Positions 21,352 through 38,504 of a stretch of 64,000 nucleotides of DNA are shown here, piece after piece. This stretch comes from Phanerodontia chrysosporium. Taxonomy: Eukaryota; Basidiomycota; Agaricomycetes; Polyporales; Phanerochaetaceae. The translations under genes were made by a program, and so were the position numbers. The stretch covers positions 2,108,001 through 2,172,000 of the forward strand of contig MJGA01000002.1 of assembly GCA_001910725.1 (NCBI GenBank), given 5' to 3'. The number at the start of each line of letters is the position of its first letter. Position 1 is the stretch's first letter. The notes under the pieces are model-generated. The model saw only the letters and a list, made by a program, of their open reading frames with translations. It searched no databases and was not told the DNA's origin.

Positions 21352-22522
21352 TGCAGTCTAAATGGTATGTGTATGAGCCTTCGGGAGCGGGTAAAGCTTG
21401 GCAAGGCGGGCGGGTATATGTTGAGGTTGTGCGGTAAGGACAGTCGGGGCGGGCCAAACGAATGTCGTGATAAAATGAGTGGAAGGCGCAGAGCCGGAGT
21501 CGGACTGCTCGCGAAGAGAGAAGTAAGAAGCCTGCTGAGGGAGTCAGGCGAGGAGGGAGTGTCCGAACTCTGCGCTGGGTGGTTTTATAAAACTCCCTGC
21601 AGGCGAGAAGTGAAAAGGTCGTAACCGAACGGTAGCGATGGTTGCGTTGTCTCACCCCGTTGATCCCGCCCAATTAGGAAAGTAACATAGATCATGTTCC
21701 AGCACCTTTTCCACCCCAAAGCACTCTGCAAAGCGTCGTAAAATGCTTTCTTGGCCATGGCAGTTGTGGATCCTTGTGTGTTCCTCCAACCCTGATGGCG
21801 TCTTGAGACCTTGGTTGATTATAGGCACACGTCGGGCTCTCGAGGCCGTTCGCGATGCTATCGACTCGGATGAGGCGGAACGGACATAGCGACCATCTCC
21901 CGCAGCTCTGCGATACACAAAAGAAGAGACGGCTGGTGCTTCCGAAAGGTGTTCCTAGAAAGCCTAGAAAGTCGTCATCTTCCGTACCGATAGTCCCGGC
22001 GTTTGCTGGTCATCCTGCACTTTCACCCTCGCCCATTGCATGTGGTCAAAAACGGTCTGACATAATGCCTGTGTCAATAAATACTTTGCTGCGACGGTGA
22101 GAGAACAAAATAGTACACGACGGCGGAGCGTCTGGACTGTGTACCAAAGGGTATGTACAACTACTTTGGGTTCGGGGAGGGGTTGATGGACCAAGAGAAA
22201 TCGGTGGAGAGTGTAGTAAAGTAAAGTTAAACTCAGCGGTTAGGCAAAGCGAGCGCAGTAACGAGGTAAATGCAGTCAACGGGGTGTGAAAGGGGCGATT
22301 CCGGATCGAGAGAAAGCGCCGGATGGGCAGAGTGGGTGTTAAAGGACGGTGTGGGGCAAAGGATGGGTGGGGACTGGTGCGATGGTGCTGAGATAGCGGA
22401 CAGGTCTGTGCTCACAGCGTTTACAAAGTAAGTAATAAAAATAGCGAGCCATGGGGGCAGATAAGGGGTGGAGCGGGTGGCATGGGAGAGCAGGCGTATT
22501 TGGACAGGGCAGTGAGACAGGA
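21352..22522. other. intergenic, no gene seen
   Basis: About 1.17 kb. A TTTTATAAAAC palindrome near 21583-21592 could serve as a TATA element for the SH3 protein gene, about 235 bp from its ATG. The remainder shows no coding motif. Confidence 0.45.
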
Positions 22523-23977
22523 TTAACGGGCCTGTGGGCTTATGGGACTTGGTGGATAGTCTCGTGCAACGCCTATCTCGTCAGACTGGAAGGAGTAACG
22601 CGATCCAGGCGAAGGCTGCAGAGACGCAATGGATTGCATAGACTGCACTCGCAACCGAGCGTCGTCCTGTTGAGCGCCAAGGTCCAGCGCAGCGATGAGC
22701 GACTGCATTGCGCGGTCCGAGGCAGCAAAGGCTTGCTCCGCGTCCTCGCCCGCCAGCGACATAGTGTGCACGTGCGGACTGTCGGGAAGCGCGGCATCAG
22801 GCAACGCGATGGCGGGCGGCGGATCTGTCAAATCAGCGAAGGGGTCAATGGTGCTGTGAGCTTCGCTGACAACCCGCGCGCGGGCGGCAGATTGGCTGCG
22901 GCTCAGACGGCGGGCATGCAGCTGTCCGCGGCTGTTGCTACGACTTCGACGGTTCGCTGGTCGGTGGAACTCTCCAGCGTTGAAGAAGGGGTTAGAGTGG
23001 CTTTTGCGGTGGTCTTCGCTCGCGTCGGCGAATGGATTGGCGCTTTCGGAGGATGGGCCTGCCGTCGGAGAGTCGTCCACTGTTAAGACTTCTGCAGATT
23101 CCCAGCGGTGAAGCTGAGAAGGCATGGCCGGTGGCGTCATCTTCGCCATGCCAGAAGTGGGCGACATAGCGCCAGACTCGATGCGAACCGAGCGTAGCGA
23201 GAGAAACGAGTCGTCGCCCAGTGTCTCTCCATCCCAAGAGACACCGCTGTCTTGACGAGCAGCATACGGTCTTTCGGGCTGTTCCAAAGCAAGTTCTTTG
23301 GCAAGACCAGGATGGTACTTGGAGATTTCGATGGGCGGCATATCAAAGCCGTGTTCCTCCAGGGCCTTCGCGGTGCGTGTTGTACGAGTGCTGGGTGACC
23401 GTTTCTTGAACATGGAGAAGTTCTTCTCGTCCGTCTCCTGTTGGCTCATCTGCTGCGCCGCCGCCCCTTCCCACTTGTTCTCGTCCAGCCTATCCCACAG
23501 CCCACTGCGAGTCCGCTCCTGCTCCTCTCTCCCGCGCGCATTACGATGATCAGCCACTGGCGAGCGCGGCATATTGCGCGACTTCGTGGTCGGATGTCGC
23601 GACCACCAAATGAAAATGCAGACTATGAGAGCCATACCGACGAATGCTCCCACGCACGCGGCGATGACCGTGGACAGGGCTACAGAGGATGAGCCCTTCA
23701 ATGCGGCAGCATTTGATGTCGCAGCAGCAGACGGAGTAGAAGCAGCCGATGCATCTGGCGTTGATAACGAGCCTTGGGTGACAGTTGGTGTGAAGCCGCT
23801 TGCAAGCGGAAGAGCGGCGGTCGGGGCGGGGTCGTCCGGGGCAGCCGTGGATAGGATAAGACCAGTGGTCACGGGTTCGGTATTCCCTGCAGTGACTGCG
23901 CCGCCTAGGCCGTCGCCGCTGGGGAGCGCGCTGAACTGGCGTTTGCTATGTCTTGCGACTCGGAGGTCAACGTGCAT
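22523..23977 (-). CDS. single-pass membrane protein with long Ser-rich cytoplasmic tail
   Basis: A single uninterrupted reading frame of about 484 residues; family not recognised. The ectodomain from MHVDLRVARHSKRQ is Ala/Thr/Ser/Pro-rich and probably O-glycosylated. One transmembrane helix follows, VALSTVIAACVGAFVGMALI with VCIFIWW, then a basic stop-transfer. The tail contains EEQERTRSGLWDRLDENKWEG, a conserved block seen near the membrane in related basidiomycete proteins, then HGFDMPPIEISKYHPGLAKE, several SxNPFAD/DPFAD motifs, and a C-terminal helix DRAMQSLIAALDL. The start at 23977 is chosen over 24052 because the upstream residues lack hydrophobic or conserved character. Possibly a surface sensor or adaptor; no function is claimed. 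Confidence 0.72.
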   Translation of the reverse strand: MHVDLRVARHSKRQFSALPSGDGLGGAVTAGNTEPVTTGLILSTAAPDDPAPTAALPLASGFTPTVTQGSLSTPDASAASTPSAAATSNAAALKGSSSVALSTVIAACVGAFVGMALIVCIFIWWSRHPTTKSRNMPRSPVADHRNARGREEQERTRSGLWDRLDENKWEGAAAQQMSQQETDEKNFSMFKKRSPSTRTTRTAKALEEHGFDMPPIEISKYHPGLAKELALEQPERPYAARQDSGVSWDGETLGDDSFLSLRSVRIESGAMSPTSGMAKMTPPAMPSQLHRWESAEVLTVDDSPTAGPSSESANPFADASEDHRKSHSNPFFNAGEFHRPANRRSRSNSRGQLHARRLSRSQSAARARVVSEAHSTIDPFADLTDPPPAIALPDAALPDSPHVHTMSLAGEDAEQAFAASDRAMQSLIAALDLGAQQDDARLRVQSMQSIASLQPSPGSRYSFQSDEIGVARDYPPSPISPQAR

Positions 23978-25590
23978 GGCTGATTTGTTAGGGAAAGAAT
24001 GACGACTGTAAGAGCATAGACCTGCACCGGCACGCAGTGGGTGTGAGAGCAAAAAGGAAGGGTCGTGTGGGAGGGAAAGAGCGTCGCTCGAGGGACCGAA
24101 CTGATATCACCCTGCAAACAAGGGTATCAGATTATGTCCGTGTCTTGGAGGGTCCGCGTGCGCGTACCAACAAGACGGACGTCGTGGCGGACGAGAAAAG
24201 GAGTGAACGTCCAGCGCCTCGGACTCGGAGAGGGCGAGGAGGGTGAAAGCAAAGGATTGAGCGTGTCCTCAGTCGACGGACGTTAGTGACAGCGGTAAGC
24301 TTCACCGTGAAACGCATCTCCCTCACAACGCAAAGTGCCGAAGCGCGGCATCTCTCCATCAAATGGCGGCTGATGCGCCTTCGTTCTGACCCTAACCTCG
24401 ATCGCAGGATGAGGCTCGCGTTGAGAAGGTACATGCAAGGGCGATGTCTCTATCTATGAGTATGACCTGGGGCTCAGCTGGTTTGGAACAGGTCTCCTTC
24501 GAGGCTCTTCTCGCGTTCCTGGTCTGTTCTAACTTTATAACTGGTGCCTTGGTCCTTACGCGTCGCAGTGGCATCGTGAATCAGATGCAAAGGCACCAAG
24601 ATGAGTTACAAGGCTCTTGGGGATTCGGGACTGTCTGCCGAGCACGGCATGCCAGAACGTAAGAGGCATTTACATGGTGCCCGTTGCATGCCTTGAGATA
24701 CGCTCACAACAGCTGCCGCGGGGTGTACGCGTGCTACTGCTATGTATGGGCCGACGCTGCGGAACATCCATGTACTGGGGCTGGAGCTTGCAATCTTTTG
24801 TTAGCACTGAAGAGCATCCATGCGACGATATAGACATCCTCGGAAAGGGCTCATGGCAGCTGCCTGCAGCGTAGCAACGGCTAGATGTACTGTACAATTG
24901 GGCTCGGAATCGGTATCTGAAGATGCGGAAGGGCGGCTGGGATCTGCATGCCAATCCCACGCTTGCGCGGGTCCAGAATTGGGCGCAGGAGAGGCACAGC
25001 CCGTGCTCGGCCGACGCGGAGAGCATTGCACAGAACGTCATGCTGGAAAAAATGCGTTTGTAGAGTCGCGCTGGGGAATACACAGGTTGGGAGGCGTCCG
25101 AAGGAAATGGATGATAAGAGGCGCCTGCATGCACAGGGGTCGCACCGCTTTGTCCGCATCCTCATCTGACCGAAGTCATCAATTGCCATGCGGGAAGTGT
25201 GGATATCTGTAAGCGTGCCGTGGGCATCTGTGCGTGCGTATAAATGGCTCCTGAACGCAGCTTTCCTCCCCAGGCCAGGAGCTTTGGACGACTCTGGATC
25301 GGTGTCTGTACTGACGCTCCGTCTGCGCGTGGCCACAAGGGCAATCCCAGGCACTAGACGGGCTCCATTGATCCTAGCACAGCTTTCCGGCCTTTTGATC
25401 GTCTACCTATCGCCCCATTTGGCGTTCACTTCCAAGCGCACAGTGCCTCCGTCGCCTCTTCTGCCTATCGACCCTTGCCACTGCCTCCTTCAACAACAAC
25501 AAGCATCCTGTGCACACTTTCTCCTCGACAGAACGCTTGAGCCAGTGCACCCGACGTCCTGTTCTTCCTCCGAACATTGTGCCGACGCGC
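23978..25590. promoter_or_regulatory. long divergent upstream region
   Basis: About 1.6 kb between the membrane protein (-) and the PriB-like factor (+). No gene was recognised. TATAAAT at 25239-25245 is followed by CT-rich sequence and could drive the transcription factor gene, whose leader is long. Confidence 0.45.
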
Positions 25591-25592
25591 AG

Positions 25593-25653
25593 GTGAGCCC
25601 ACATGTGTTATTCCCATGGGCGTCCGCAAGCTTATATGGATTCGCTTCCGTAG
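25593..25653 (+). other. 5' UTR intron of the PriB-like gene
   Basis: GCAG|GTGAGC at the left and TTCCGTAG at the right flank 61 bp just before the ATG at 25670. Splicing removes an upstream ATG and joins a leader to the start codon region. Confidence 0.5.
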
Positions 25654-25669
25654 ATTCGAGTCCTTGCCC

Positions 25670-28600
25670 ATGTCTGCTTCGCCTTTCGACATGAACACCG
25701 TCTGGAACGACCAGCAGGTTCCCCCGCAGCTCGAAGAGTATGCCTCCCTCGATCCCCACACCTACTCTCTGCCACCCAACGGCATGAACGGCACCATGGG
25801 TCACCACCCGCAGATGTCGTCGTCAGGCCACAACGGAGGCTTCCAGCAGTACGACTCGTCGTTCGCGCCACACGTCCAACAGGGCTTCAACTTCACCGTG
25901 CAGCCGCCACAGGCTCCTCCGATGAACTCATCGCATGGCTCGCAGGCGTATTACTCCCCGGCCGGCCCATCGGGAGCGTCACAGCAGCAGACGCAACATC
26001 AGCTGTTCTCAAATCAGAGTCATATGTTCGCCAGTCCGTCTGGTTTACAGACGTCGCCCAGCATAGGCTTCTCGCAGGACGAGTCCCTGTTCCAGTATAA
26101 TTCGGGACAGACTCAGGGCTTTCTAAGTGGTCCCCCCAACGGCGATAGCCTGCAACCCCCCTTCTCCCAATCATTCCACCCGTCACATCAGCGAGACAAT
26201 GTTGATGTCAATGCACAACATAACGAGTCTCAGAAGAGAGCGCGTCCAAACGACTTCGATGACCAGGCCGAGAAGGAAGGTGGCGCAAACAAAGTCGACC
26301 CTACAAAGCGACCGTGAGTTTAACCTTCCATACTCATGGCGGTTGTGGCATCTCATATGATCTCTTCCGCAGAGCTTGCACTCGCTGTAAGGGTCTGAAA
26401 GTCAAGTGCGAACCCTCATTTGAGGATCCTGACACCTGCAAGCGATGCTTTCGCAGTGGTGGCGAATGCACGATCCCCGGCCGCAAAAAGCGACAACCAC
26501 CTCTGTACGTTCCTTAGCCACGTCTTTTGAGGTGCCCGAAATAACAGCTATGACAGTAAACGCGAGATTCTGCTGAACAAAATCCGCGAGCAGGCGGAGA
26601 GCATCAAGTCTTTGATGTCTCAATTGGAAGAGGCTAATAGGAGAGTGAAGATGGTGCAGGCAGCCTCAGCCTCCAATGCGCCGTCGCCGTCCTCGACAAC
26701 CGACTTCTCCTTCATCTCCATGTCTGATTCGCGCCTGATGTCTCCGGACTTTGACGACACGTCGTCTTCGCACGAGGCTATGCGCACGAACGCGGACGTG
26801 CAAGACTGGATCGTCAAGGCGCGCGAGTCAATCCAAGCCTTTGACGGATACATCAACATGGGCGGTCCCAACGTCAAGCGCGGCGATCTCGTGGGCGACG
26901 AAGAGAACAGCGACCCCGGAGACGAGACGCAGGAGTACGAGGACGGCATCCCCGTCTACGTCGAGGAAGCCGAGGGCGACTACAGCGGCGACGAGGGCAC
27001 GAGCGTCGGCGGCCGCCTCTCCGACCACTCGGACTCCCGTCCCAAGAAGGAGCGCCTGGGGAAGATCGCTACGATCCCGAGCCCCGCGGCGCCGTTCGGT
27101 CTCATGGCCAATCTGGCTCTGGAGAGCCCGAGTCCCGGGCTGAAACGGATGAAGTCGAAAAGCAGCATCGGCGCTGCGGAGGAGGACGAGGAGGACGTTG
27201 GGCTTGCTAATCCTGACTTTTTCAGGGCAAGTGAGTAGACTGCTTTCTTCCCCAGGGATTATATGCTTACATGCTACATAGGTCCAGCTCCTGAGAAGGC
27301 TCTTGCTGACAGCGATGTGCCTCATATCCTCCGTAGTGGCTTGATCACCATTGACGAGGCAAGGAAGCTCATCCAGATGTAAGTCAAACGGCTAGCCTGG
27401 TAATACAGTCTACTGATCACGGCGTTACCGTCTAGATACTGGGACTACATGAACCTGTCCGTAAGCTTGCTCGACCCTGTCATCTATACGATGGAGTATC
27501 TGGTTGTGCATAGCCCCTTCTTGTTCACCGTTAGTGAGTAGACTCGTGTCTCCTGTCCTCCTACCTATTCTGACTATCCTAGTTTGTGGCATTGCATCAC
27601 GGTTCTATACGGAGAAGCCTGGTCTCTACCAGAAGGCAATGCACTTCGCGAGGCTCGCGGCTGGAACGGCGCTCATCGGAGGCCAGAAGTCGGTGGATGT
27701 CGTACACGCCTACATCCTCCTTGCTCTGTATCCCGTGCCTTCAAGGAAATGGGAGGATGATCGCAGTTGGATCTATCTAGGCGTTGCTATCAGGTCAGCT
27801 TGCCCCTCATTTCCGTCGACCGCCCGATGCTAAAGCGCACACAGGATTGCGATGGACCTCAACCTGCACCATCCAGTGACGGCAAAGCCCCGCGACGAGA
27901 TGCATGCACGTGTGATGCTGAACCGCACGCGTGCATGGCTCAACTGCTTCAACCTCGACCGCTCGACGGGCTCACAGTACGGCAAGGGGCCGATCATCAG
28001 CAACACCGACTACGTTGCAAATCGGTCGGATGAGTGGTGGAACAGCTCGCCGTACAATATGCGCGGCTTTGACATCCAGATCGCCTGCTACAACGCGGAC
28101 CTCACGATCATGGGCCGCTTCCGCAACGAGATCCACAGCGACCCGAACAGCCCGACGGGCCTCAACAAGAATCTCGACGTGGCGGATCTTGCCAGCCGGG
28201 TCGACGATGAGCTTGCGCAGACGTGGAGCATGTGGTCCCAGCGCATCCGTGAGCACACGGACCCGAACGACCGGCAGTGCAAGTTCCGCAATGGACTGCT
28301 CCGGTTGGCGTACAGCTACGCTCGCACGACTGTCCTGTCGTGGGGCTTCCAGTATGCTTTCGGCAAGAGCAACCTTGGCCGTGATGTGGATCTCCTCAAC
28401 AGGGTAAGCACAACGCACATTGGTTGTGTCCGCTAGCTTCCATGCTCATCGATCACCTAGTGTCTGCGTGCTGCAATGGACGTCTTGGCGGCGATATTGG
28501 ACGAGATCGCAGTTCCAGAGCAGAGTATGTGCAATATCTTTCATTTCCGACGCCGCTCGGGTTTCTCATTATCCGCTGCAGAGATCTTCCTGCGCCATGG

Positions 28601-29272
28601 CCCCGAGGCGCAGAGCGTCTTCGTCACCTTCGCCTGCGCGTTCCTCATCAAGTTGCTCCAGCCGCGCTACTCCTCCTATCTCGACCGCAACCAGCGCCAG
28701 CAGATACGCGACAGGGTACAGCAAGTCATCGACTTGCTCGGTTCGCCCGAGGTCGCCATCGACGACCAGCACAGCCCGAAGCTCTACTCACGCTTCCTAA
28801 AGAACCTACTAGACAAGGCCGCTGCCCGGCTCGACCGGTCGCCTGGCCCGCAAAGGAAACAGATGAAGGCCAAGTCCGAGTCGCCGATGGTGCAGAAGAT
28901 CGACTTGCACGACACCGGACTCTCCGCGCGCCAGTCTTCGTCAAATCCTCCCAGCGCCAGGCCCTCGTTGTCACCCGAGCCAGAGGCTTCCGCCTCCGCT
29001 TTTCTCGACAATTACTTGCCCTCGCAATACACGCAAGAGCCCGATGTGCTTTCGATGGATGTCTCGTCCCAGTTCTTCGCTCCGCCTCTTCCCTTCAACG
29101 AGTTGCTGCCGACGATGGCTGATTCGTCTATGATGGGTGTACCTGGTAAGTACTGTGCTTCAAGCTGGTCGATATGACGGTGGCTTACCGACGTTCCTTA
29201 GGTTTTGCCTGGATGGGATCGCAACAAAATGACTACCAACTCGGTTTCTTTACTAATGTTACAAGCTCTTGA
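25670..29272 (+). CDS. PriB-like Zn2Cys6 fungal transcription factor
   Basis: Nuclear transcription regulator. The N-terminal ~210 residues are Gln/Ser/Pro-rich. The zinc cluster RACTRCKGLKVKCEPSFEDP continues DTCKRCFRSGGEC, giving the Cys spacing 2-6-9-2-6. A basic linker and a short coiled coil (LLNKIREQAESIKSLMSQLE) for dimerisation follow, then an acidic region and the fungal-specific middle homology domain: HILRSGLITIDEARKLI, YWDYMNLSVSLLDPVIYT, LARLAAGTALI-type helices, WEDDRSWIYLGVAIRIAMDL, RARVMLNRTRAWLNCFNLDR. The C terminus ends after an intron with FAWMGSQQNDYQLGFF. Around ten introns. It matches the Lentinula PriB class of factors, first described from fruiting-body primordia. Targets are unknown. 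It converges on the ABC transporter gene. Confidence 0.9.
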
Positions 29273-29510
29273 ACAGATCCACGACTTCCTTTACGTTCCG
29301 GTCTTTGATACGAACGTTTCTATCTTGCTGTCGCTGTAGTTTTGCCGTAATGGGGTTCGACCTTGCTGATATGTATCATTTTGCGGGATTAAGGTAAAAG
29401 TAATGGTCTATTGTCGCACTACTTGTAGTCTATAGAAGGATCCATAAGGAATTGTATTATATCTAATACATGATGTCGTAAAGAGTAACCCTATGAAACG
29501 TCTAAACATC

Positions 29511-35429
<5,919 letters not shown>

Positions 35430-36085
35430 GGCGGTCGTCAGAGGGAGGCAATCATGCAAGAGACTTGCGGGGAACGTCGACACCTGCGAGGGCGGCGCGG
35501 CGGCGAGAAATAGGGCAAAGTCTGAAGCGTTACCGCGCCGAAAACACACTTCGCATGACGCGCGAGAGCCGTTTGACCTACCCGGCAGGGTTACGGAAGC
35601 CGCGAATTTTCATTTCCTCGGAGTATTTGCCGTTCAGCCATACAGCAGCCCAGGCCGTTGCATCGAACCAGCGTCGTTGCTGCCGTGCAGGACGATGGCG
35701 AGAGGCAAGAGAACGACGTGAGGGCGGGGCGCCCTACGACGTCTAAAGTCACGGGCGATCAATTGATGCGCCCTGTGCATCCTAGATCACAGATCCACAA
35801 CCGTGCCTCGGCAGTGCCTGAAGTCAAGGACACAGGCTCGTCCCTTCAACACTCCTCACAGCAACCACAATCTCGTCCTCGACGACCGCTACAAAAGCAC
35901 GAGCCCCTCAGCGAGGAGAATACCCAAGATACCAGGGACAAGGTTCCACTGACCGCGTGGTGCACATCTGATAGGAGCCTCGGGAGTTAACACATCGTGA
36001 GTCCTTCACTGCCCTGCTAAAGACGTCATTCACAAACCGACGCTGAATTGCAGCTATATACTCAGCAACCTACCTACATTTTTCA
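35430..36085. promoter_or_regulatory. divergent promoter between ABC transporter and C2 protein
   Basis: 656 bp between divergent ATGs. No further gene was seen. TATATA at about 36055-36062 lies close to the C2 gene start. Confidence 0.4.
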
Positions 36086-38091
36086 ATGAGCAAGGAGCTC
36101 GGCACCTTGGTGGTCGTGGTACTCAAGGCGCGCAATCTTCCGGACAAACATTCATTCTACAAGCAAGATGTATTCGCACAGGTGACGCTGCAAGGGACCA
36201 CCAAAAAGACCAAGGTGGATATCAAAGGAGGACAGCATCCAGTCTGGGATGAGGAACTTCGCTTTCCTATCTTCGACCAGGGAAAGAAGGGCATGATGAT
36301 GGAGGTCTCCTGCTGGTCCAAGGAGCCACGCTCTGATGACCTTGTGGGCAAAGGAGAGCTTGATATCTCAGACACTCTACGTACTGGGGAATTCGATGGT
36401 AAGCCTCCCATCTTAAGCGTAGCCGCTCCGTACGCTGACCTCCAAAATGGTTATAAGATTGGATCCCGCTAGGTGTAAACAACGTGCAACGGGGCGATTT
36501 GTATCTCGAAATGACTTTCTACGCGGCGGGTCCCCCGCCTGCACTTAGCCGCCGCCCATCCAAGATGCTCCCTGCGGACAGACTCGCTCGGCTGCCGCAG
36601 ACGTCACCTCCCAGCAAAACCCCGTCCTCGCCGCCAACTGCAGCCAGTCATCGGCCCGCGTTGACAACTGAAACCACACACCTTCGCCCGCCGTCCGTCA
36701 CTTCCCAGCGGTTGTCACCCCGAGTGAAGGAGGCGGAGTTACCGCCTCTTCCCGAAGAGCCAGCATCTGACCCATCTAGCCCTGAGTTTGTGCCCGCTAT
36801 ACTACGCCCGGGAGGTGGCAAGGCCCCGTCACCGAATCACCGATCGCGGGCCTCTACAGGCACTAATGGGCACACTGGCTCATTTTCTCCTCCTGGTGCC
36901 TACCCGCATTCTTCGCCATCGCATTCATCCTCCGTCCCGCCTCCTGATGCTCTACGACCTGGCGCAGGCCTGTCACCTGTTTCCCATACATCCCCGCCCT
37001 CGCGGACGTCTTCATACATACCCGAAGCCCAGATACCCACCCTACCTGCTAGTGTATTAGGATCTGTACCCACTTCTACGCCAACGCCACAGCCTCCAAG
37101 AATCACTTCACCTATCCAAGAACCAGTGCACGAGCACAGGCCGATCTACGTGCCGTCCCCTTCGCCTACCCCGCATTATTCTATCCATACGTCTCCATCT
37201 ACGCACGCTACGTACGACTCTAGACCTCAGCCTCCACCGTCGCCTCAGCCGCCACACCAGCGAACATACTCGACTCCCCAAGAATACCCAGCCTACGATG
37301 CTCGGGCGCATACCCTGCCACCACCGGCCCCTTCACCCTACCCTCCCGCGCCCTACGTACCGTCATCACAGAGCCCCCCGCACGATCAGAGGCCTATACC
37401 CGCGCTCCCGCCTCAGCCGGGTCCGGTCTCAGGATATGCACCGCCCCAGGCACAGTGGCAAGCGCCGCCACCCGCAAGCTATCCGCACCTCCAGCCAAGC
37501 ACGTTCACTGCCGGGGTGGGAGGCTTTGCATTCCCCGCGCCAAGCGTCAGCCCGCACCCGCCACCACCACCAGCGAACGGCTACTACCCGCCGTACGGCC
37601 CTGCGCCACGCCCGTACCCGTACAACTACCCGCCGCCGCCGCGCGACCCGGACCTCGAGCCGCCCGTGCCCCTCAACAACCCGCGGTACCAGAAGCCGCT
37701 GCCGCTGCCCGACGAGCCTGAGGGCGCGGGCACGCCGACGCCTGCGCAGCCGCAGGGCCATATTTCGCCTGCGCCGAAGCACGGCGGGCACCACAGGCAG
37801 CAGAAGAGCGTTAGCGGCGGCCCCGAGAAGGAGAAGTACCAGAGCGCGGAGGAGCGCGACAGGATCATCGCCGCGGCAATCGAGCGCGAGGAGGAGGAGC
37901 GCAGGCGGCTAGCCCGCGAGCAAGAGGAGCGTGACCTCGAGCTCGCGAGGAAGCTTGATCTCGAGCTGAATCTTACCGAGGACGACACCGCTAGCCCACC
38001 TAGCTACGAGGGAGCAGTGCCGAATGGGGATGCAAATAGGAACGGCGACGACATGCCAGGGGCTTGGTACCGTCATAGACCGGATGCATAG
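36086..38091 (+). CDS. C2-domain/proline-rich cytokinesis protein, Fic1/Inn1-like
   Basis: Two exons (36086-36398 and 36458-38091) give 648 residues. The N-terminal C2 domain (about residues 1-130) starts MSKELGTLVVVVLKARNLPD and includes YKQDVFAQVTLQGTTKKTKV and HPVWDEELRFPIF. It ends WIPLGVNNVQRGDLYLEMTF. The next ~380 residues are extremely proline-rich with many PxxP and PPPxP motifs suited to SH3 ligands. A charged helix AEERDRIIAAAIEREEEERR follows, with PPSYEG near the C terminus. In yeast Inn1 and fission yeast Fic1, this architecture links membrane binding to SH3 proteins (Cyk3, Cdc15/Imp2) at the division ring. A role in septum ingression is inferred from architecture. The intron lies between conserved C2 strands and is phase 1. 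Confidence 0.85.
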
Positions 38092-38504
38092 TGTCCGTTG
38101 GGCTTGCTGCCCTAGCGGCTAGCAATCCGGCTTATTGCACCCGCCGATGATCAATGGACTACCTCGTTCTCGACAATGTAGATCTTGTATTTTCAGTTTC
38201 AAGTCTTCAAGGCTTGCACAAGCGGAACTGATTGGTTGTTTCGAGCGCATACATACATTATGAAAAGGGATCTGCAATTGGATAGCGAGGATAGTGAACT
38301 ATACGATACGTGCGGTGCATATACACAGCAGAAGGAGAGAACTTGAAACTATCACCACCCGGTATGCATGCTAACTAATAATGACATATAAAAAACACTT
38401 GCTTGCATTACCTAAAGGAAGGCTATATTGCATGGGTCATGATGTATTCGTTATGTAGACGTGGTGGTATTCGGGTATTTGACTTGTTGAATATGGCGCG
38501 CATG
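38092..38504. other. convergent 3' ends, no gene seen
   Basis: About 410 bp of AT-richer sequence between the C2 gene stop (+) and the SUN gene stop (-), consistent with overlapping 3' UTR space. Confidence 0.5.

Noticed and set aside
22451..23086. A 211-codon plus-strand frame
   Set aside because: It is antisense to the uninterrupted membrane protein frame (22523-23977), which has a transmembrane helix and Ser-rich tail.
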